A model generated the notes under the pieces. That model did not search any database. It saw nothing but the letters and a program-made list of their open reading frames with translations, and was not told where the DNA came from. A stretch of 25,329 nt of DNA from JABILX01 sp041648305. Lineage in GTDB: Bacteria; Patescibacteriota; Gracilibacteria; UBA1369; LOWO2-01-FULL-3. This document shows, piece after piece, positions 1-5,194 of this stretch (its first letter is position 1; each line of letters opens with the position of its first letter). Made by a program: the position numbers and the translations under genes. The stretch covers positions 1 to 25,329 of the forward strand of contig JBAZPI010000009.1 of the NCBI GenBank assembly GCA_041648305.1, written 5' to 3'.

Positions 1-605
1 TAGGTTCCGCACGAGCCGCCGCAGCCGTCTTCGCCGCAGTCCTTGTTCAGGCAGTTGGGCTGGCAGCCGGGGTCGACGGGTTCCGGCACGCACTCGAAGT
101 TGTCGTTGCAGATGTTGCCGACGCCACAGGGTCCGCAGGAGCCGCCACAGTTGTCGGGGCCGCACTCCTTGTTCGCACAGGCGGGAACGCAAGGCAGATC
201 GCCAGCCTCGCACTCCCAGTTGTTGTTGCAGGTGTTGCCGACGCCGCAGACGCCGCAGGAACCTCCACATCCGTCATTGCCGCAGTCCTTGTTCAGGCAA
301 TTGGGGACGCAGGGGTTATCGATCTGCTCGGTCTTGCATTCCCAGTTGTTGCCGCAGTACTTGCCGACGCCACAGGGTCCGCAGGAGCCGCCGCAGCCGT
401 CTTCCCCGCAGACCTTGTTGGTGCAGTTGGGAACGCAGTAGCCGCCCCCCACATCGTCCCCCCCCGTCGTGTCGTTCCCGCCCGTCACAGACATGGCGGG
501 CTTCGGGTCGTCTATCTGGCAGCCGCTCACAGCCACCAGAAAATTGGAGATCAGGCCCGTGAGCAGGGCCGCCCTGAGAAACCAGAACGTTGTTGCCTTC
601 GCCAT
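1..605 (-). CDS. Cys-rich repeat lipoprotein, N-terminal part (3' end beyond window)
   Basis: This open frame starts at the ATG whose first base is 605 and runs off the left edge (201 codons visible). A strong ribosome binding site, GGAGGTG, lies just upstream. The N-terminus has a basic, hydrophobic signal peptide ending in a lipobox, VSGC, with lipidation cysteine at about residue 29, so it should be a membrane-anchored secreted lipoprotein. After an Asp/Gly/Thr-rich linker come at least four tandem repeats of 40-42 residues, each with the pattern CxPxCxNKxCGxDxCGGSCGxCGVG. The DNA period is 120-126 bp. Such disulfide-rich repeats are common in surface proteins of Myxococcota-like bacteria; no enzymatic function is visible. 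The region is much more GC-rich than the AbiE genes that follow. The repeats suggest an extracellular binding or structural role, which is inference. Confidence 0.8.
   Translation of the reverse strand, partial: MAKATTFWFLRAALLTGLISNFLVAVSGCQIDDPKPAMSVTGGNDTTGGDDVGGGYCVPNCTNKVCGEDGCGGSCGPCGVGKYCGNNWECKTEQIDNPCVPNCLNKDCGNDGCGGSCGVCGVGNTCNNNWECEAGDLPCVPACANKECGPDNCGGSCGPCGVGNICNDNFECVPEPVDPGCQPNCLNKDCGEDGCGGSCGT
19..396 (-). repeat. Tandem 120-126 bp coding repeats (Cys-rich module)
   Basis: The same GC-rich stretch recurs at offsets 391, 265, 145 and 19, giving spacings of 126, 120 and 126 bp. Each copy encodes the NKxCGxDxCGGSCGxCG module of the lipoprotein. The array continues past the left edge, so the total copy number is unknown. 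Confidence 0.8.
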
Positions 606-859
606 GGAAACACCTCCGTGTCATGGCAACCCTTTTCCCTCGAACGACACACCATGCGCCGCCGAGGCTCTTTCGCAACTATGAGAACAAAGCGACAACT
701 TCTCCGGGCGGAGAAGGATCGTCGCGTGAGCGGGGTTAAAGGACAGGACGTCCTCGAAACAAAAGAAGTTCAGGTGGGTACGCACTATATCGTAAACGCG
801 CGACTTTGCTTAAAGCTTAAGTCAAGCGTGTAATTTTTAATGGCTCAATTAATCTCCTC

Positions 860-934
860 GAGCCGTCGATCATGGAGACAAAGACTCCCTTTGCCCGCTA
901 AAGTTAAGGAAGTTGTCTCCACGATCGACAACTC
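860..934. repeat. Long imperfect inverted repeat (22-bp arms)
   Basis: The arms at 860-881 and 913-934 are complementary with 3 mismatches in 22 bp and are separated by 31 bp; weaker pairing extends outwards to about 855 and 939. There is no flanking T-run of a standard terminator. It lies in the roughly 670-bp gene-free stretch between the lipoprotein and the AbiE genes and could be a structured RNA, a divergent terminator or a relic of a small mobile element. Confidence 0.6.
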
Positions 935-1090
935 GAAGAATACAGCGCATGAAGCGCCTGGCGCGCGCGAAGCGCACCAAGTAAAAAGCCAACAACACAC
1001 AAAGCACACCCCACCAAAAACACAAACATAAAAAATTTTCATCCAGTCGAGTTTTCAAAGATCATCCTATCCTTATTGCAAGCACCGTGA

Positions 1091-1271
1091 AAGTTGAGCC
1101 TGGAAGGCTCAACTTAAGCAGTTTGCCTTAAGTGTCTTAATGAATACGAGCATAGCGCGGGCATCCTATTAAGAAATAAAAATAGGAGTCGGAGTATAAC
1201 GAAACCTTGACAAAAAGTCAAGAAGAGTCGTGCTTAACTCTGGGATTCAAGGGTTCACCGGCTTGGGTGAA
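1091..1271. other. Hairpin-dense non-coding segment downstream of the AbiE genes
   Basis: This gene-free segment holds a series of short inverted repeats. There is a perfect 11-bp stem with a 3-nt loop at 1091-1115, and an overlapping, mutually exclusive pair of ACTTAAG/CTTAAGT arms at about 1112-1134. Further 6-bp stems lie at 1165-1186, 1206-1222 and 1254-1271. None has a classic U-tract on the minus strand, although some may help end the abiE transcript. No open frame here looks like a gene. Confidence 0.5.
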
Positions 1272-1273
1272 AA

Positions 1274-1984
1274 CTATCCGACCACTGAAACGTAATTCTT
1301 AAGCAAAAAAACAGTTTCCTCTTTGAGATGTTTTTTGATCCACAATTTTTCCTTCTTGTCCAACAACTCTCCAAGCCCTTGAAGTACTTGGTTATCTTTC
1401 ACTTTCTCAACCAACTCAATACAACTCTTAAGATATTCTTTTACGGTTTTCCCTGTTCGCAAATTTATCAATTCAGGGTCAATTTCCCATCCGTTTTTCA
1501 AGAAATAATAAACATCGTAAATATCGCGCATCGCTATTTCTTTTCTTGAAACCAAAGCTGATAACTTGCCGACAAACAGATAACTCCGGGTTGAAACCAT
1601 CATTGAAATTCCAAGAAATTTCATCAATTCATATTGTTTTCTAACATCCGGAACAGATCCACGAGTGTTAATCTCGACTTTGATATTATGGTCGCTGTCG
1701 CCATAGGACAATAAAAAAAAGATGGTAAATTTTTTCATGTACGCATCCTTTATCCCACCGTATTTCTTGAGAATGTCGCCAATTTTTTTAAAAACTTGTT
1801 TTTGCGTATTTTTGTCTGTAACAAACAGGTCGAAGTCCAAATCAACCGAGAAACGAGGGAGTCCATAGAAGAAATAAGCGCAAATGCCACCTTTGAACCC
1901 AAGCAAAGGGGATATTGAAATATCGGAATAAATATCTTTCAAAATCCGACCCATCATCAATTGGTGTTTTTCTCTATTCAGCAT
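1274..1984 (-). CDS. abiEii: AbiEii-type nucleotidyltransferase toxin
   Basis: A 236-residue protein of the AbiEii/DUF1814 nucleotidyltransferase family. The signature is the GGICAYFFYGLPRFSVDLDF segment at about residues 32-51, which contains the G-G and D-x-D metal/NTP-binding residues of the polymerase-beta fold. A third acidic position may be E104 in KVEI. The downstream K140...RDIYD segment (about 140-157) matches the second conserved block of the family. AbiEii proteins are toxins of type IV-like abortive-infection systems and modify RNA or protein targets with nucleotides; the target here is unknown. Its start overlaps the 3' end of the antitoxin gene by 11 bp, the usual translationally coupled order (antitoxin first). 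The locus is distinctly AT-rich compared with the GC-rich genes on either side, suggesting horizontal acquisition. Confidence 0.85.
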   Translation of the reverse strand: MLNREKHQLMMGRILKDIYSDISISPLLGFKGGICAYFFYGLPRFSVDLDFDLFVTDKNTQKQVFKKIGDILKKYGGIKDAYMKKFTIFFLLSYGDSDHNIKVEINTRGSVPDVRKQYELMKFLGISMMVSTRSYLFVGKLSALVSRKEIAMRDIYDVYYFLKNGWEIDPELINLRTGKTVKEYLKSCIELVEKVKDNQVLQGLGELLDKKEKLWIKKHLKEETVFLLKNYVSVVG

Positions 1985-2534
1985 ATTCTTTCAATCTTTT
2001 TATCATTTGTTTGTTGCCGTAAATTTTAACAAGCTCGAAGCATTTTTTCCAATCAATCGGTCTCAAGTTGTCAAAATAATATCCGGGAAACAAATAGATT
2101 ATGTCCAAAAAAGCACGCTCAACGGTAGCAATACTGTAATTACCCTGGCTCAAAACACCGGACGGATTGTATAAAACGCTATCTTTCAATTTTCTGAAAG
2201 TAAAAGTGTGATTATCAATTTCAATTGTCCTTGACCACTGGCCGGCGACAAAAATAGTGTCGTAATGTTGGAATATAACTCCGGCTTCCCTGAGTGTGGT
2301 TTCAAAACTCACGTAAGAAGGGGAATATATGCTCGCAGCTAGCTCCCTGAGATCGTATTTTTTATCCTTGGAATAAATTCTCCTAGTTAACTTCTCGAGA
2401 TCGCCTTGTTTAACATAATAGGAAATTTTAGATTTAAGATGAACCGGATTATTTTCCTGCCAAATCAGAGAGAGATCCTTGTTTGTAAAAACCGTTTTAG
2501 GTGATTTAAATAATTTTGCAATAGCGTTATCCAT
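1974..2534 (-). CDS. abiEi: AbiEi-type antitoxin / transcriptional regulator
   Basis: A 186-residue protein encoded directly upstream of, and overlapping, the AbiEii toxin. Residues about 10-60 look like a winged helix-turn-helix (helical segment LSLIWQENNPVHLKSKISYY, then LEKLTRRIY), the DNA-binding part of AbiEi antitoxins. The rest resembles the AbiEi C-terminal domain, with conserved-looking blocks SPSYVSFETTLREAG and ATVERAFLDIIYL. In known AbiE systems this protein represses its own promoter through inverted repeats and neutralises the toxin. That fits the promoter and inverted repeat directly upstream (2561-2610). Family assignment comes from the pair architecture plus these motifs. 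Confidence 0.83.
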   Translation of the reverse strand: MDNAIAKLFKSPKTVFTNKDLSLIWQENNPVHLKSKISYYVKQGDLEKLTRRIYSKDKKYDLRELAASIYSPSYVSFETTLREAGVIFQHYDTIFVAGQWSRTIEIDNHTFTFRKLKDSVLYNPSGVLSQGNYSIATVERAFLDIIYLFPGYYFDNLRPIDWKKCFELVKIYGNKQMIKRLKEYAE

Positions 2535-2560
2535 ATTGTGCTATATATCGTGAATCTGAA

Positions 2561-2577
2561 GTAAGACTTTTTCTTAC
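2561..2577 (-). promoter_or_regulatory. Operator-like inverted repeat of the abiE operon
   Basis: GTAAGA, a 5-bp spacer and TCTTAC form a perfect inverted repeat immediately downstream of the -10 element, over the expected transcription start and 27 bp from the abiEi ATG. This is where an autorepressing AbiEi would be expected to bind; binding is inference. Confidence 0.6.
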
Positions 2578-2581
2578 CTCC

Positions 2582-2610
2582 AGTATACAAAATCAAAAGA
2601 AAAAAGTCAA
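2582..2610 (-). promoter_or_regulatory. Sigma-70-type promoter of abiEi-abiEii
   Basis: On the minus strand, -35 TTGACT (2605-2610) and -10 TATACT (2582-2587) are separated by 17 bp, close to the consensus. The expected start at about 2575 falls inside the operator-like repeat. Confidence 0.75.
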
Positions 2611-2673
2611 TCGAAAATGACAAATCAGAGCAAAATTCATTCTAATCCCATAAAGATACAAAATTGTATGCTA

Positions 2674-2697
2674 ACGGAAACGGAAACGTGAACGTGA
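2674..2697. repeat. Hexanucleotide microsatellite
   Basis: Two copies of ACGGAA followed by two copies of ACGTGA, four 6-bp units in tandem, at the left edge of the 2.7-3.2 kb non-coding block. Confidence 0.7.
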
Positions 2698-2713
2698 ACA
2701 AGGAATTGCGCCA

Positions 2714-2729
2714 AAACTTTATAAAGTTT
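2714..2729. promoter_or_regulatory. 16-bp perfect palindrome
   Basis: AAACTTTATAAAGTTT is perfectly self-complementary over 16 bp. It could be a dimeric regulator operator; no adjacent promoter or gene identifies the regulator. Confidence 0.45.
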
Positions 2730-2730
2730 C

Positions 2731-3242
2731 CCACTCGAGCCGCGATGCAGTTACAGAAGGTTTCGAGATGGTTTAGCTGTACGACATGATCGTACGACTC
2801 AAAAACCCACAACCGAGTGGCTCTTGTTACGACTAAACAAAGCTTGACAAAAGGACGGGCAATATGTATGATTCGCAGCCTGGCCACTTTATAACCTAAT
2901 ACAAATGCCGGTAATGGATGTTAGTTATCGACCCTGCTACAGGTTAGCGATGTCATGCTAACGATTTTTTGTATTAGATGATTAAAGTTCAAGCCAGTGT
3001 TCTTTAAAAAATAGGCATTACGGTACATGTTTCGCTACTGTTCTTAAGCGGTAAGAATAGGGGATAACGGGTTGTAAAGTGGCCTTTACGACTGTTGATA
3101 AGCTTTGAGCACTTTTTTGTGTTCGAGGTTTGTTGGCGGTTTAAGCCTCTTGTCCCCTACTTTTACCGTTTAAGACTCTAGTGATTCATTGTAGAAAATA
3201 ATCTCGCAGGCTTGAGAGCTTCCTAAAGCTTTCGCTTGCGAG
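2731..3242. other. Structured non-coding block, possible RNA gene or small element
   Basis: No convincing gene is seen in about 600 bp, but inverted repeats are nested. CCACTCG (2731-2737) pairs with CGAGTGG (2814-2820) and encloses GTACGA/TCGTAC (2779-2795). A 15-bp pair, 2882-2896 with 3070-3084 (one position off, compatible with a G-U pair), encloses CTAATACAAA/TTTGTATTAG (2896-2905 with 2968-2977). That stem in turn encloses a GTTAGC/GCTAAC hairpin (2943-2962). Further stems are TTCTTA/TAAGAA (3041-3057), TAGGGG/CCCCTA (3058-3063 with 3154-3159) and a bulged stem of about 17 bp at 3203-3242. It does not resemble tRNA, rRNA, tmRNA or RNase P RNA as far as I can recognise. A small non-autonomous element with 15-bp ends (2882-3084) is the alternative. 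Confidence 0.45.
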
Positions 3243-3390
3243 TTCAAATAGGAACTCAACCAAATGGCTTCGGCCAAACCCGTTTTATCGCGTGCTTCTG
3301 GGGGGAAGTGCGCGTGTACCAATATGGTCTTGCAAAGAAACCCCAAAGCGCACGGTGCGCAAAGGGGACAACAGCTCGTACGGAGGAAAA

Positions 3391-4647
3391 ATGAAAAGGT
3401 TTCTGTTCGTTTTCACGGCTACGGCCGTGCTGCTGCTCGGGGCAACTTGGGCGGCGGCAAAAGACAAGTGCAACAACTCCAACCCGTGCGGTGACAAGGA
3501 GGAGTGCAAACGGCTCGGCGATCTCGAGAAGAGCTGCCGGCGTACGTGCTGCTCCAACACGGAGTGCTCGAGCGGTGAATCCTGCTACAGCGGGTACTGC
3601 GTGAGCGAGGACGAAAAGTCCCAGCTCGAGCAGTACTACGGGAAGGCGGCCGCCGCGGCCCGCGCGGCGGAGCTCAAGGACGCCAAGGACGCGCTCGACG
3701 CTGCCAACGTGGCTCTCAAGGCCGCCCAGGGCGACGTCGAGAAGACTCGCCTGGCGCTGCTCAAGGTCCTCGAGGCGGAACGCCTCAACACGGATCTGGA
3801 CATGGACGCCGCGCGCGCCGAATCCACCGAGGCCTACCAGACATGGTTGGACCTCAGCAACGCGGTGACCGCAAAGGGTGCTGGAAAGCTCCTCACGCTG
3901 TGGAACGAGCTCAAGACCAAGAAAGACGCTCTGGACACGGAAATCAAGAAGCTACCGGAGGTCATGGCTGTCGCTGACGGCCTGATCAGGACTCCGGATG
4001 CCGCGACTTCCGAAAAAATCCAGGCCTCCATCCTGGCTCTACAAAATGCCGACGGCAACCTCAAGGTTGCGCTCTCCGAGCTCCAAGCCGCCCACAAAGC
4101 GGTCAAGGCACAGTGGGCGCAAAATCTCTCAGGGAAGCTCGACGCAGAGAAGAAGAAGACTGCCGAGGCAGAGGCCAAGGGGAAGGGTCTCAATCCGAAC
4201 GAGATCTTCGTTCGGGGTGGAAGCAACATCACGGCGCTCAAGCACACCCCCGATAAGGCAACAACGACGGGAGGCGTGCAGACCGGCTACCGCCGGCACT
4301 TCAACCTCGACGGGGCATTCCGCCCCTACACCGGAGGAGGTGCCGGAGGTGGAACCCTGCCAGACTCACGCTTCTACTACGAGTTCTTCGCGGAGTTGGG
4401 TTTCCACGCTGGGAGTCCGGAGAGCGTGTTCTTCTGGGACGTCGGGGCGGCCTTCGACTGGATGATCGGGATGTACGAAAGCTCAGGGCAGGGCCCGGCA
4501 TTCATGGCCCAAACCGGCCCGGGGTTCAACCTGGGCAACAAGGGTAAGGTCACTCTCGGTCCTCAGTTCCGGACACAGATCCCCAGTTCCTTCGGGACGG
4601 AAGAGAACGTCGTGAACTGGCTCCTGCAGGCAGGCACGACCTTCTAG
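3391..4647 (+). CDS. Secreted Cys-rich/coiled-coil protein with barrel-like C-terminus
   Basis: The start is placed at ATG 3391, preceded by CGGAGG at 3381-3386, rather than at the in-frame ATG 99 bp upstream; this gives 418 residues. Residues 1-23 are a signal peptide (basic N-terminus, hydrophobic core, cleavage after about AAA). Residues 27-70 contain nine cysteines in an EGF-like or dickkopf-like spacing. Residues about 75-290 are Ala/Lys/Glu-rich and predicted helical or coiled coil. The last 140 or so residues are Gly/aromatic-rich with alternating hydrophobic strands and end in Phe (LLQAGTTF). A terminal Phe is typical of outer-membrane beta-barrels, but that reading is inference. Codon usage is strongly GC-biased, like the lipoprotein at the left edge and unlike the other genes. 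The family was not recognised. Confidence 0.8.
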   Translation: MKRFLFVFTATAVLLLGATWAAAKDKCNNSNPCGDKEECKRLGDLEKSCRRTCCSNTECSSGESCYSGYCVSEDEKSQLEQYYGKAAAAARAAELKDAKDALDAANVALKAAQGDVEKTRLALLKVLEAERLNTDLDMDAARAESTEAYQTWLDLSNAVTAKGAGKLLTLWNELKTKKDALDTEIKKLPEVMAVADGLIRTPDAATSEKIQASILALQNADGNLKVALSELQAAHKAVKAQWAQNLSGKLDAEKKKTAEAEAKGKGLNPNEIFVRGGSNITALKHTPDKATTTGGVQTGYRRHFNLDGAFRPYTGGGAGGGTLPDSRFYYEFFAELGFHAGSPESVFFWDVGAAFDWMIGMYESSGQGPAFMAQTGPGFNLGNKGKVTLGPQFRTQIPSSFGTEENVVNWLLQAGTTF

Positions 4648-4685
4648 CGGTCCCCCCAGACCGCTCCCCTTCCTGAGTTCCCCTC

Positions 4686-4782
4686 AATCTGACCAAGGGA
4701 AATAGGCGTACTTCAACGCAACGCTACAAGCCTTTCTTACCAGGTCAGATTCTCCACAATCTATCCCCGTAATGCCTATTTC
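4686..4782. other. Interleaved inverted repeats (pseudoknot-like layout)
   Basis: Two 9-bp arm pairs interleave: 4686-4694 with 4743-4751 (AATCTGACC/GGTCAGATT), and 4699-4707 with 4774-4782 (GAAATAGGC/GCCTATTTC). The A-B-A'-B' order would form a pseudoknot if transcribed. The segment lies just after the stop of the 3391-4647 gene. Confidence 0.45.
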
Positions 4783-4824
4783 TCTTTTTCTATAGGCGAA
4801 AACAGGCAAAAAAAAGCCTTTTAA

Positions 4825-4852
4825 AGCGTTCCAAACAGAAGAACGCTCTTTT
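4825..4852 (+). terminator. Rho-independent terminator candidate
   Basis: A 7-bp stem, AGCGTTC (4825-4831) with GAACGCT (4841-4847), is followed by CTTTT. It is the first terminator-like hairpin downstream of the plus-strand gene ending at 4647, about 180 bp away. Confidence 0.5.
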
Positions 4853-4992
4853 CACCGTATCAAAGTACAAGCCACGTCAAAACGCCTAGAAACAACAAAT
4901 ATGAAATGTGTCCATACAGCAAAACCCCCCGCTTGCGCGGAAGGTCTTTGCCCCTCATTCCTATGAAAATTCTAATCGTATGAGTTCTTATT

Positions 4993-5053
4993 GGTGCTTA
5001 TCGCCCCGGCACCCACGGCCCACGAAGGCCAATCGATGCGCCGGTGCTTTTTT
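4993..5053 (+). terminator. Terminator with competing upstream arm
   Basis: GCACC (5009-5013) can pair with GGTGC (5043-5047), helped by an inner GGC/GCC, and is followed by six T. The same GCACC can alternatively pair with an upstream GGTGC (4993-4997). This is the arrangement of an attenuator, but no plus-strand gene follows before the convergent gene ending at 5195, so it may simply end a plus-strand transcript or a small RNA. Confidence 0.5.
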
Positions 5054-5121
5054 AGCGGGCCCGATCAGACCGGACCTTCACCAGCCAGTAAGGCTGATGC
5101 AGACCGATCCTATTCGGTGAG

Positions 5122-5146
5122 GGGCAAGCACCCGAAGCCCCTTTTG
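5122..5146 (+). terminator. GC-rich hairpin with short T-run
   Basis: GGGGC and GCCCC arms enclose an 11-nt loop and are followed by TTTT on the plus strand. It sits just beyond the stop of the minus-strand SLH gene and may insulate the convergent transcripts. Confidence 0.4.
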
Positions 5147-5194
5147 CCTAATGCGCCGTGGCCGACGCGTTGGCTATAGTAGAATATCGAGAAA

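Noticed and set aside
2642..2887. Minus-strand frame of 81 residues
   Set aside because: It covers the hexamer microsatellite and several palindromes, has no ribosome binding site and no recognisable motif; treated as non-coding.
2943..2962. Integron attC-like site (GTTAGC...GCTAAC)
   Set aside because: The arms do not fit the core-site consensus GTTRRRY/RYYYAAC and there is no integrase or cassette array.
3203..3263. tRNA or tmRNA 3' end (TTCAAAT ... ACCA-like)
   Set aside because: The stem next to the loop does not form a T-arm, and no acceptor, anticodon or tag-coding parts could be found.
3292..3390. N-terminal extension of the secreted protein from an upstream in-frame ATG
   Set aside because: ATG 3391 has a good ribosome binding site and begins a typical signal peptide; the extension would bury it.
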